DNA from: Candidatus Goldiibacteriota bacterium
Lineage (GTDB): Bacteria > Oederibacteriota > JAAXVQ01
Direction: 5' to 3'
DNA: 40,596 bases
NCBI GenBank assembly: GCA_020052235.1
Contig: JAGVPM010000040.1
Coordinates: 1 to 40,596 of the forward strand
The position numbers and the translations under genes are program-made. The notes beneath the pieces are model-generated. The model ran no database searches and was not told where the DNA came from. It saw nothing but the letters and a program-made list of their open reading frames with translations. Each line of letters opens with the position of its first letter. Positions within the stretch are counted from its first letter, which is position 1. Shown in pieces: positions 8,298 through 16,037 of this stretch.

Positions 8298-9080
8298 ATG
8301 TTGCAAACTCAGGCAGAATCCCAAACCGTTCAGCCGGTTTCCACCCCGCCCGGAGCTTCATCCTGGGCCGTGGGCTGGAACCGGGTGCAAACCCAGGCAC
8401 GCAAGGAATTGTATTCCTATTTCTATTCACCCATTGCCTATGTGGTGCTGGTGATCTATTTGGCCTTTGCCGGCTGGTTCTTTTTCTCCCGTTTTTTCCT
8501 GTTCGGCGAATTGGAGATGCGCGCATTTTTTGAAATGTCCCCCATGCTGCTGATGTTTTTGGCCCCGGCGGTCACCATGCGCCTGCTGTCGGAGGAAATC
8601 AACACCGGCTCGTTTGAAATGCTCATGACCCTGCCCATCACCGCGACTCAGGTTTTGCTGGGCAAACTTTTGGCAGCCGTGGGATTTTTCGCCGTCCTGC
8701 TGGGCATTACATTGTTTTATCCCCTGACCTTGTCCACCCTGGGGCGCTTGGATTGGGGGCCGGTGATCACGGGGTATGTGGGGCTGTTTTTCCTGGGCAC
8801 CACGTATTTGGCCATCGGGCTTTTTTCCTCGGCGCTTACGCGCAATCAAATCGTGGCTTTCATTTTGGGGTTTGCCATAAATTTTTGTTTGTTCCTGTCG
8901 GATAAGTTTTTGGCGTTCCTCCCCGCATCCTTGATCGGCTTTTTTGAGTACGTGGGCGTTGAGTATCATTTTCAGGGATTCATGCGGGGGCTGATCGACA
9001 GCAAGGACGTGGTGTATTTTGCCAGCTTGGTGGTCGTGGCGTTTTACGCCACACGCTTGGTTTTGGAAAGGAGAAAATAA
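8298..9080 (+). CDS. ABC-2 type permease, GldF-like
   Basis: This 260-residue integral membrane protein has about six transmembrane helices after a short Pro/Ser-rich N-terminus. The first helix block 'FYSPIAYVVLVIYLAFAGWFFFS' and the later 'MRLLSEEINTGSFEMLMTLPI' are typical of ABC-2 permeases of the Gld/Nos group. It should pair with the ATPase encoded at 7240. The AAGGAGG SD at 8284-8290 supports the start. The GldG-like gene follows after three bases. The substrate is unknown. Confidence 0.9.
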   Translation: MLQTQAESQTVQPVSTPPGASSWAVGWNRVQTQARKELYSYFYSPIAYVVLVIYLAFAGWFFFSRFFLFGELEMRAFFEMSPMLLMFLAPAVTMRLLSEEINTGSFEMLMTLPITATQVLLGKLLAAVGFFAVLLGITLFYPLTLSTLGRLDWGPVITGYVGLFFLGTTYLAIGLFSSALTRNQIVAFILGFAINFCLFLSDKFLAFLPASLIGFFEYVGVEYHFQGFMRGLIDSKDVVYFASLVVVAFYATRLVLERRK

Positions 9081-9083
9081 TTC

Positions 9084-10745
9084 ATGACGCTTAAACCGCT
9101 GCTCACCCGCGAAGCCCGCTTTCGCAACGAACTGACGATGTTTTTGACTTTATGCGGAATTTTGATCTTGGTGAATTTCATTTCCACGCGGAGTTTCATC
9201 CGCTGGGATTTTACCCGCGCGCACGCGTACTCCCTGGCCAAGGTATCCAAGCAGTATATGCGCGATTTGAACGATCCCATGACGGTCAAGGCGTTTTTCA
9301 CCAAGAACCTTCCGGCACCCTACAACTCCAATGCCCGTTATCTCCGCGATCTTTTGGAAGATTACCGCACCTATTCGCGGGGCAAGTTTAATTTTCAATT
9401 CGTGGACCCGGCCGAGGACCCTTCGCTGCAAAAAGAGGCCACCACGCTCGGCGTGTATCAGATACAGCTAACGGCCGTGCAGCGCGATAAATTTGAACAG
9501 AAAAACGGCTACATGGGCCTGGCGGTGATTTATCAGGACCGCAAGGAAGTGATTCCGCTGATTCAGGACACCAACGGCCTGGAGTACCAACTCACCAGCG
9601 CAATTAAAAAATTGCTGCAAAAGGAAACCAAGGTCATTGGGGTAACCCAAGGCTACGGCGAACCCGGTTTGACTGAGAATTTGGAAAATTTCCGCCAAAT
9701 GCTCGCGAAAAATTATGAAATCATCCCCGTCGACTTATCCGTTGGCGGGATTCCGGAGCGGGTCAGCACGCTGCTGGTGGCCGGCCCGACCAAGCTGCTG
9801 CCCGACGATAAACTGTATGCCCTGGATCAATTTTTAAGGTCCGGACGCAATGTGGCCATGCTGGCCCCCATGTTGAAGGCCGATCCTAGGACCACCATGC
9901 AGGCGCAGCCGGTGTTTTCGGGCTTAAGCCGTTTGCTGAACGCCTGGGGTGTCAGCGTGCAGCCCAACTTGATCTACGACATGCAATGCCAGCGGATTTC
10001 CGTGGCGCAGCGCGGTCCGGGCTTTATCATGCAAAACATCGTGCCGTATCCGCCGTTTCCCCTGGTCACGGATATAAATCGCGAAAACCCCATTAACCAA
10101 AATTTGGAAAGCTATACGCTGCCGTTCATTAGTTCGCTGGCGCTCAACGAAGGCGTGCTTAAAAATAATTCCCTGAAAGGCGAGGTGCTGGCCAAGAGCT
10201 CGCCCCGCGCCTGGGAGCAGAAAAACTTCTTCATGCTTTCGCCGCAATTCATCCAGCCGCCGCAGCCCAATGAGCTGCATACGTTTGATTTGATCGCCGC
10301 TGTTTCCGGAAAGTTTCCCAGCGCCTTTTCGCCGGACAAACTCCCGCAGGCTTCCCGCAAGGGCGACACGGTGCCGGGCTTTTTGCCCGAAGCCAAACCC
10401 GCCCGTTTGTTGGTGGTCGGCTGCGCGGACTTGCTCTCGAATGATTTCATGAATCCGCGCAACACGGATCAGATCTCGCAATTTGCGCTTAATGCCATGG
10501 ACTGGGTGGCGCAGGATCCGGTTTTAATCGAAATCCGCAACAAAGGCCTTGCTCCCGTGCCTCTGGCCGGCGTGGGCGACGGACAGCGCCGCTTGGTGAA
10601 ATATTTCAACATGATCGGGCTGCCGCTGTTGGTGGCCTTGGGCGGTTTGCTGATGTGGCGGCGTTTTCAAGTGCGGCGCTTGTCCATTGCCGCGCTTGTC
10701 CATTGCCGCGCTGTTCCAAAAAAAGACAAGCTAAGAGAGCAGTAA
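9084..10745 (+). CDS. GldG-like auxiliary protein of ABC exporter
   Basis: This 553-residue protein has one N-terminal membrane helix ('LTMFLTLCGILILVNFIS'), a large extracytoplasmic domain, and a C-terminal helix ('IGLPLLVALGGLLMWRR'), the layout of GldG/ABC-associated proteins. The region 'FTRAHAYSLAKVSKQYMRDL' matches the conserved start of the GldG soluble domain. The AAAGGAG SD sits in the end of the permease gene. The extreme C-terminus is odd: a 16-bp tandem duplication (10676-10707) shifts the frame, so the protein ends with an unusual 'ALVHCRAVPKKDKLREQ' tail. Without the duplication it would end 'ALFQKKTS'. Function probably remains, since only the tail after the last helix changes. 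Confidence 0.88.
   Translation: MTLKPLLTREARFRNELTMFLTLCGILILVNFISTRSFIRWDFTRAHAYSLAKVSKQYMRDLNDPMTVKAFFTKNLPAPYNSNARYLRDLLEDYRTYSRGKFNFQFVDPAEDPSLQKEATTLGVYQIQLTAVQRDKFEQKNGYMGLAVIYQDRKEVIPLIQDTNGLEYQLTSAIKKLLQKETKVIGVTQGYGEPGLTENLENFRQMLAKNYEIIPVDLSVGGIPERVSTLLVAGPTKLLPDDKLYALDQFLRSGRNVAMLAPMLKADPRTTMQAQPVFSGLSRLLNAWGVSVQPNLIYDMQCQRISVAQRGPGFIMQNIVPYPPFPLVTDINRENPINQNLESYTLPFISSLALNEGVLKNNSLKGEVLAKSSPRAWEQKNFFMLSPQFIQPPQPNELHTFDLIAAVSGKFPSAFSPDKLPQASRKGDTVPGFLPEAKPARLLVVGCADLLSNDFMNPRNTDQISQFALNAMDWVAQDPVLIEIRNKGLAPVPLAGVGDGQRRLVKYFNMIGLPLLVALGGLLMWRRFQVRRLSIAALVHCRAVPKKDKLREQ
10676..10712 (+). repeat. 16-bp tandem duplication at 3' end of the GldG-like gene
   Basis: GCGCTTGTCCATTGCC occurs twice in a row (10676-10691 and 10692-10707), followed by a partial third start GCGCT. 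The unit is not a multiple of three, so it changes the reading frame of the last codons of the GldG-like gene. Confidence 0.95.
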
Positions 10746-10790
10746 GACTATCACGCGGGGCGCCGAGTGCGCGCAGGAGGGATTTCACGC

Positions 10791-11750
10791 ATGGATCGTA
10801 AAAATTTAATCATTGCCGGCTTAATTTTCGCCGTATTGTTGGGCTATGTGTTGATCACGCAGACCGGCAACCGCGGGTTTAATACCGTCAAGTTGCCATC
10901 TTTGCCTAAAGTGGAGGCGGATGCCATGGAGCGCATTGAAGTCACGCGTCCGCAGGGGCGTTTGGTTTTGGAGAAAAAAAATAAAACCTGGACCCTGGCG
11001 GAACCTTTGGTGTTCCCGGCGGATAAAAATAAAGTGGAAAGCGCACAGCGCGCGATTTCCGACCTGTGGCTCACGGATTTAATCACGGAACAAGATACCC
11101 GGGATGCGGATTTTGGGCTGACCAGCGGGACGGCCATGGGCCTGCGCGTCAAGGGCGCTAAAAATCAGAATCTGGAATTGACCGTCGGCAAGCTCAATGC
11201 CGCGGGCACGCATACGTTTGTACGTCGTCCGGGTGACCGGAGCGTTTATCAGGTTTTGGGGGATTTGATTTCGGCCTTCAATGCACCGGCCCCGGAATGG
11301 CGCAGTTTGCAAGTGTACGGCCTAAGCACCGAAGTGGTGCAAAATTTTTCCGTGACCCTGGGGAAGAAAAGTTTGCAAGCGGCCAGGGCCCCGGAAGCAG
11401 CCGCAAATCCAATCACAGCGCCGGGGAATACCCAAAATGCCAAAACCATAAAAATGATCTGGAAAGCCGAAGGCCAGTCCAAGCCTTTGAGCGATGCCAA
11501 GGTGGACCAATGGATTAATGCGTTTACCCGCTTGTCGGCCAACCGGATTGTGGATGCCCCGGGGACGGTGAAGAATCCCCTGGCGCAGATCCAAGTTAAA
11601 ACCCTGCAAGCCGAATACACGCTGGAGTTTTTAGAATACAAGTCCAAGGAAAAAGTGTACTGGGTCCGGCGCGGGGGCGAGACCACCGTCTATGAGCTGC
11701 CGGATTATCAAGGGCAAAATTTGCTGAAAGAAGCGAAAGATTTGTTGTAA
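10791..11750 (+). CDS. DUF4340 domain protein
   Basis: This 319-residue protein has an N-terminal membrane anchor ('LIIAGLIFAVLLGYVLIT') and a periplasmic DUF4340 domain, recognisable by 'IEVTRPQGRLVLEKKNKTWTLAEP', 'DFGLTSGTAMGLRV' and the C-terminal 'YWVRRGGETTVYELPDY'. DUF4340 proteins regularly follow GldG-like genes and are thought to be accessory parts of the same exporter. The ATG at 10791 has SD CAGGAGGG (10774-10781); the in-frame GTG at 10767 lies upstream of that SD and is rejected. It ends the exporter gene set. Confidence 0.88.
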   Translation: MDRKNLIIAGLIFAVLLGYVLITQTGNRGFNTVKLPSLPKVEADAMERIEVTRPQGRLVLEKKNKTWTLAEPLVFPADKNKVESAQRAISDLWLTDLITEQDTRDADFGLTSGTAMGLRVKGAKNQNLELTVGKLNAAGTHTFVRRPGDRSVYQVLGDLISAFNAPAPEWRSLQVYGLSTEVVQNFSVTLGKKSLQAARAPEAAANPITAPGNTQNAKTIKMIWKAEGQSKPLSDAKVDQWINAFTRLSANRIVDAPGTVKNPLAQIQVKTLQAEYTLEFLEYKSKEKVYWVRRGGETTVYELPDYQGQNLLKEAKDLL

Positions 11751-11786
11751 TTAAATTTTTACATATTTTGGTTTTTGTCAGCATTA

Positions 11787-11868
11787 TCGTCATCCCGGCG
11801 AAAGCCGGTATCCAGTGAGTTATGATTTTAAAAGCTTTTCTGGATCCCGGTTTTCACCGGGATGACGA
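11787..11868. repeat. GTCATCCCGG...CCGGGATGAC dispersed element
   Basis: The outer arms are TCGTCATCCCGG and CCGGGATGACGA. Inside lie a small CCGGCGAAAGCCGG hairpin and GGTATCCAG opposite CTGGATCC. It fills the gap between the DUF4340 gene and the bactofilin-like gene. It shares the GTCAT/ATGAC ends of the elements at 2688, 31259 and 37150 but differs inside. Confidence 0.8.
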
Positions 11869-11957
11869 ACCAATCTTTAAAAATACAAATTTTTAAAACT
11901 TGAGTTATAATACCCGCATTGATCTGAACACCTTGACTGCCCTAAAGGGGGACAACC

Positions 11958-13391
11958 ATGAAGAGCAACCTGAGAAGCGCGATGTTATGCTGGCGGAGGT
12001 TGGTTGGTGGGGTGGGTTTGTTGGTGGGGTTGTGCCTGGGCGGGGCAGTGTGGGTTCATGCCATTCAATTTAACAGCGAAGAACGCCTGGACCTTCCCAC
12101 GCAAAACGTTATTTCCGATTCCTGGTATGCTGCGGCCCAGGAAATGCAAATCGCAGGCACCCTGCAATACGATGCCTATATTGCCGCCTCGAAGATTGTT
12201 TTCCAGGGCGTGATAAATCAGGATTTATGCCTGCTGACGCAGGAAGGTTTGCTTTCAGGAGTCGTGGGCGGTGATTTGCGCGCCGTGGGGGATGTGCTGA
12301 AGATTTCCACGCGGGTGCATGAAAGCCTGGTGGTGGTGGCGCGCGACCTGCGGATTGAGAATAACGCGTATATAAAGGAAGGCATGGCCGTGGTGGCTCA
12401 AAAGTTTGTTTTCACGGGGACCGTTTTAGGCAAAGCGGACATCCTCGGTGGAGATATTGAGCTGGACGGGTCCATGGGCGGCGATGTTTCAGTGCGCGGG
12501 AAAAAATTGCGGATCGGCCCGAATGCCCGCATCGACGGACTGCTGACGTATTATTCGGGCCAACCCGTGGTGCTGACTTCCGGCGCGCGGGCGCCGCGCA
12601 TGAAATGGATCAACACCAGCCTGGACGCTGCCAAGGAAAACTGGTGGGTTTCACGGTTTGGAAAACTTTCCGTGGACATATTTTTTGGGATTTTATTTTC
12701 CCTTACCTTTTTATTGGTGGGGCTGCTGTTGGTTTGGCTTATGCCGTCGTTCACGCAGCGTTTTGGTGTTGCAGTGCAAACCAAGTTTTGGCCCAGCTTG
12801 GGATGGGGCTTGGTGCTGCTCATTGGTATTCCGTTGGGCATCGTGTTGCTGCTGATTTCGATACTGGGGATTCCCCTGGCCTTGATTTTGGGCCTGCTGT
12901 ATTTGGGCGGGATTTTCCTGGCCCGTTTGGGCGTGGCTTATTGGGTGGGTGCCCTGATTTTCAGCCGCAGTCAGAATAAAAAACCGGTTCTGGCTTTTTT
13001 AACAGGGTATGTGATTTTGGCGCTCCTGAGTTTTATTCCCGTGCTGGGATTTGTGATGAATTGGGCGGCGATCGTGATTGGTTTAGGCGCCTTGGCACTC
13101 GTGAAAAACACTCCCTTGCCCACGGGCCCCAAACCCGCATCCGTGCCCGTGGCGCCCGTTCCATGGGAGCAGCCGCAACCTCAGCCGCTGCCCGCGCATC
13201 CTGCCGCGCCAATGACCGCGAAATCATTGCCCCGCATTTCGCCGGGTGCCAAGGTTAAAAGGCCTGTGCGTAAAACCGGGAAATTAAAAGCCGTGAAAAA
13301 GAGAAGCACCCCGGTTTCCAGCCAGCGTTCCAGGGCAAAAGTGGCTCGACAGAGCACCCCCAAGATCTTGCGGTCCCCAAAACGCCGCTAA
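11958..13391 (+). CDS. Exported bactofilin-like/membrane protein with basic tail
   Basis: This 477-residue protein has four parts. A signal peptide ends near 'AVWVHA'. A domain of about 170 residues of short beta repeats follows ('LSGVVGGDLRAVGDVLKIS', 'LGKADILGGDIELDGSMGGDVSVRG'), as in bactofilins and polymer-forming proteins. Then come about four membrane helices (230-390, for example 'LLIGIPLGIVLLLISILGIP'). The tail (about 400-477) is Pro/Ala-rich and then strongly basic (KRPVRKTGKLKAVKK). I infer an extracytoplasmic beta-solenoid attached to a membrane domain. SD AAGGGGG at 11944-11950. A TATAAT-like hexamer lies at 11906-11911 with no clear -35. No function can be named. Confidence 0.8.
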   Translation: MKSNLRSAMLCWRRLVGGVGLLVGLCLGGAVWVHAIQFNSEERLDLPTQNVISDSWYAAAQEMQIAGTLQYDAYIAASKIVFQGVINQDLCLLTQEGLLSGVVGGDLRAVGDVLKISTRVHESLVVVARDLRIENNAYIKEGMAVVAQKFVFTGTVLGKADILGGDIELDGSMGGDVSVRGKKLRIGPNARIDGLLTYYSGQPVVLTSGARAPRMKWINTSLDAAKENWWVSRFGKLSVDIFFGILFSLTFLLVGLLLVWLMPSFTQRFGVAVQTKFWPSLGWGLVLLIGIPLGIVLLLISILGIPLALILGLLYLGGIFLARLGVAYWVGALIFSRSQNKKPVLAFLTGYVILALLSFIPVLGFVMNWAAIVIGLGALALVKNTPLPTGPKPASVPVAPVPWEQPQPQPLPAHPAAPMTAKSLPRISPGAKVKRPVRKTGKLKAVKKRSTPVSSQRSRAKVARQSTPKILRSPKRR

Positions 13392-13400
13392 GGCATTAGC

Positions 13401-13438
13401 CGGAGAGGTGAAGGCATTTTTTTGCAATCGCCTCTCCG
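13401..13438 (+). terminator. Hairpin after the bactofilin-like gene, possible terminator
   Basis: CGGAGAGG (13401-13408) pairs with CCTCTCCG (13431-13438) shortly after the stop codon. A T-run appears only about 10 bases further on, so it is not a classic intrinsic terminator. Confidence 0.4.
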
Positions 13439-13535
13439 CGCTGTTGGTTTTTAAAAAGAGAAAAAACGCCTTTTTTTAGGGTTTTTTTGCTGATTTGCAA
13501 AATTTTTCCCCGCCAAAAAAAATAAAAATTAAAGA

Positions 13536-13564
13536 TTGACGGCCATAACATAAAGGCGTATTTT
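13536..13564 (+). promoter_or_regulatory. Sigma70-type promoter of the nrdD operon
   Basis: TTGACG (13536-13541), a 17-base spacer and TATTTT (13559-13564). It is followed directly by two NrdR boxes and a leader of about 100 nt before nrdD. Confidence 0.7.
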
Positions 13565-13611
13565 ATACCTCATCTAGTGTTTCGACAGCATACCTACACA
13601 ATATATTGTGA
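13565..13611 (+). promoter_or_regulatory. Two NrdR boxes upstream of nrdD
   Basis: Box 2 is ACACAATATATTGTGA (13596-13611), almost the textbook NrdR box (ACACWATATATWGTGT). Box 1 (13565-13580), ending CTAGTGT, matches 11 of 16 positions. The two are 31 bases apart start to start, the near three-turn spacing typical of NrdR sites. They cover the expected transcription start, which fits repression by NrdR-(d)ATP. No nrdR gene is in the window. Confidence 0.8.
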
Positions 13612-13673
13612 TTGAAAAAATCGGCCGCATACGCAAGAATGCGGTTAAATTACCCGGGAGGCGATGAATATAA

Positions 13674-15749
13674 ATGGAACAAGTGGGCATTCATCAGATT
13701 CGTAAACGTGACGGCCGGTTGGTGCCTTTTAATGAACAAAAAATAATCAATGCGATTTACCGCGCATTGGCGGCCGTTGGCCTGACGGATCTGGAACAAG
13801 CCCAAAAAATTGCCCGGCGGGTGCATATTATTCTCAAAGCTGTTTATAAATCCAACCAGGTGCCCACGGTTGAAAACGTTCAGGATGTGGTTGAAACCAC
13901 CCTGATGGACGAAGGGCACAAGGATGCCGCCAAACAGTACATCATTTACCGCGCCCAGCATTCCAAGCTGCGCCAAGCCAAGGAGCTGTTCTCCTCCGCC
14001 ACCGAATTGATTGACAATTACCTGAACCTGAACGACTGGCGGATCAAAGAAAACTCCAACATGGGATATTCGCTCCAGGGGTTGAACAATCACATTACCT
14101 CTATTTTGATTTCCCGCTATTGGGTGGATGAAATTTATCCCGAGCGCGTGCGCCAGGCTCACTTGAAGGGTGATTTGCATATTCATGATTTGGGGTCGCT
14201 GTCCGGGTATTGCTGCGGCTGGGATTTGCGCGACCTGCTGCTTAAGGGCTTGCAGGGCGCGTACGGCAAGACCGAGAGCGGACCGGCCAAGCATTTCCGC
14301 ACGGCGCTGGGCCAGATCTGCAATTTCTTTTTTACCTTGCAGGGCGAAGCGGCCGGAGCCCAGGCGTTTTCCAATTTCGATACCTACTTGGCGCCGTTTA
14401 TTGCGTTTGACGATTTGACCTACGATGAAGTCAAGCAGTGCATGCAGGAATTTATTTTCAATGTCAATGTGCCCACGCGGGTTGGGTTCCAAACGCCGTT
14501 TACCAATATCACGCTGGATCTGAAGATTCCTTCAAATTTCAAGGATGAGCCGGTGATCATCGGCGGGGAATTGCAGGAACGCACCTACGCCGAGTTCCAA
14601 AAAGAAATGGACATGCTTAACCGGGCGTTTTGCGAGGTCATGATGCGCGGCGATGCGCGCGGCCGCATTTTCACCTTCCCGATTCCGACCTACAATCTCT
14701 CCAAAGAGTTTGATTGGGAAGCGCCCATTGTGCAGGAAATTTTCCGCATGACCGCCAAGTACGGTATTCCGTATTTTGCCAATTTCATCAACAGCGACAT
14801 GAGCCCGGAAGATGCGCGTTCCATGTGCTGCCGCTTGCGCCTGGACAACCGCGAACTGCGCAAACGCGGCGGCGGCCTGTTCGGCGCCAATCCTCTGACC
14901 GGGAGCCTTGGGGTGGTGACCATTAATCTGCCGCGCGCCGCGTATCAGTCGGCCACGGAACAGGAATTTTTCTCCCGCATTTTGAACCTCATGGATGTGG
15001 CGCGGGAAAGCCTGCAGATTAAACGCAAGATGCTGGAACGCTATACGGAAAACAACCTGTATCCTTATTCTAAATTTTATCTCGCGGCCGTCAAGCAGCG
15101 CAGCAATGCGTATTGGTCCAACCATTTCTCCACCATCGGGTTGAACGGCATGCACGAAGCGGCTTTAAACCTGATTGGCAAAAGCATCACCACCCCCGAG
15201 GGCAAAGCCCTGGCACAGAGAACCTTGGAAATCATGCGCACGCGCTTGGTGGAATATCAGGAAGACGACGGCGAGTTGTACAACCTGGAAGCCACCCCCG
15301 GCGAGGGCACCGCGTACCGTTTTGCCCGCCTGGACAAGCAGGAGTTCCCGGACATGATCATGTCCGGCGACGAGGAACCGTACTACACCAATTCCACGCA
15401 GCTGCCGGTGGATGCCACGCCGGATGTGTTTGAAGCCCTGGAGCATCAGGATGATCTGCAAACCCTCTACACCGGGGGCACGGTGCTGCATATTTTCCTG
15501 GGAGAGAGCATGGCCGATACCCAGGCGTGCCGCAATTTGGTGCGCAAGATCGCGGAGAATTACCGGCTGCCGTATTTCACCATTACGCCGACTTTTTCGA
15601 TTTGTCCGGTCCACGGTTATATCCGGGGCGAGCACCATCAGTGCCCGCACCATAAAGAGGAAGAAGCCCAAGACGGCGCCGAAGTTTCTTCCGAGGCGCA
15701 AGTTTCGGAAGAAACGTTAGTCGACATTTTGGCCATCGCCTCATCCTAG
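13674..15749 (+). CDS. nrdD: Anaerobic ribonucleoside-triphosphate reductase, large part lacking the glycyl-radical tail
   Basis: This is class III ribonucleotide reductase, which makes dNTPs from NTPs without oxygen. An N-terminal ATP-cone (about 5-95, 'IRKRDGRLVPFNEQKI') gives allosteric control. The 10-stranded barrel includes 'NVPTRVGFQTPFTNITLDL' and 'RGGGLFGANPLTGSLG'. Near the end, 'FSICPVHGYIRGEHHQCPHH' (C644, C657) is the first half of the zinc site. The protein then ends in an acidic, Ala/Ser-rich 32-residue stretch and has no glycyl-radical RVxGY motif. That motif is encoded by the separate small gene at 15873. The 691 residues plus 54 equal a normal full NrdD. The ATG at 13674 follows GGGAGG at 13656-13661. 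Confidence 0.92.
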   Translation: MEQVGIHQIRKRDGRLVPFNEQKIINAIYRALAAVGLTDLEQAQKIARRVHIILKAVYKSNQVPTVENVQDVVETTLMDEGHKDAAKQYIIYRAQHSKLRQAKELFSSATELIDNYLNLNDWRIKENSNMGYSLQGLNNHITSILISRYWVDEIYPERVRQAHLKGDLHIHDLGSLSGYCCGWDLRDLLLKGLQGAYGKTESGPAKHFRTALGQICNFFFTLQGEAAGAQAFSNFDTYLAPFIAFDDLTYDEVKQCMQEFIFNVNVPTRVGFQTPFTNITLDLKIPSNFKDEPVIIGGELQERTYAEFQKEMDMLNRAFCEVMMRGDARGRIFTFPIPTYNLSKEFDWEAPIVQEIFRMTAKYGIPYFANFINSDMSPEDARSMCCRLRLDNRELRKRGGGLFGANPLTGSLGVVTINLPRAAYQSATEQEFFSRILNLMDVARESLQIKRKMLERYTENNLYPYSKFYLAAVKQRSNAYWSNHFSTIGLNGMHEAALNLIGKSITTPEGKALAQRTLEIMRTRLVEYQEDDGELYNLEATPGEGTAYRFARLDKQEFPDMIMSGDEEPYYTNSTQLPVDATPDVFEALEHQDDLQTLYTGGTVLHIFLGESMADTQACRNLVRKIAENYRLPYFTITPTFSICPVHGYIRGEHHQCPHHKEEEAQDGAEVSSEAQVSEETLVDILAIASS

Positions 15750-15764
15750 AACAGAGGCGGGGGT

Positions 15765-15843
15765 TTGGGGGCGAAGCACCCCAACAAAGATAGGAAGGAA
15801 CAGCGGACGAGAGTCCGCGTCAGGGAAACCTGTGGTTTCCCTG
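15765..15843 (+). other. Structured intercistronic leader between the two nrdD parts
   Basis: Three consecutive hairpins lie in the 123-base gap. TTGGGG/CCCCAA (15765-15770 with 15779-15784) is extended by GC/GC. GCGGAC/GTCCGC (15803-15808 with 15813-15818) has a GAGA (GNRA) tetraloop. A perfect 10-bp stem CAGGGAAACC/GGTTTCCCTG (15821-15830 with 15834-15843) has a TGT loop. The SD of the small gene follows at 15861. No T-run follows, so it is not a terminator. The role is unknown; it may set the ratio of the two subunits or stabilise the mRNA. Confidence 0.6.
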
Positions 15844-15872
15844 AAAGCTTCAAGCCGACAGGAGGTAAGTTT

Positions 15873-16037
15873 ATGTCAAAAAAATGCATGGAAAAAACCG
15901 AGGTTTATTCACGCGTAGTCGGATACTTCCGTCCCGTACAGCAATGGAACAAGGGCAAGCAGGAAGAATTTAAAGATCGCCGTGAATTTGTAGTCAAAGA
16001 GGAACAAACCACCCATGAATGCCATTCAAGGAATTAA
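15873..16037 (+). CDS. Free-standing glycyl-radical subunit of NrdD
   Basis: This 54-residue protein corresponds to the C-terminal tail of class III RNR: 'TEVYSRVVGYFRPVQQWNKG' followed by 'KQEEFKDRREF'. Gly17 in RVVGY aligns with the glycine that NrdG converts to the glycyl radical. Cys5 precedes it and may complete the zinc site begun in the large part. The start is ATG 15873 with GGAGG at 15861-15865; the frame is open further upstream but that part contains the hairpins and no family sequence. The gene overlaps nrdG by 23 bases. The arrangement recalls GrcA/YfiD, a detached glycyl-radical domain serving pyruvate formate-lyase, but here it is the only copy of the radical site in the locus. 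Confidence 0.88.
   Translation: MSKKCMEKTEVYSRVVGYFRPVQQWNKGKQEEFKDRREFVVKEEQTTHECHSRN

Noticed and set aside
15765-15872. N-terminal extension of the glycyl-radical gene
   Set aside because: The frame is open but the DNA forms three hairpins and encodes no family sequence; the SD at 15861 points to ATG 15873.
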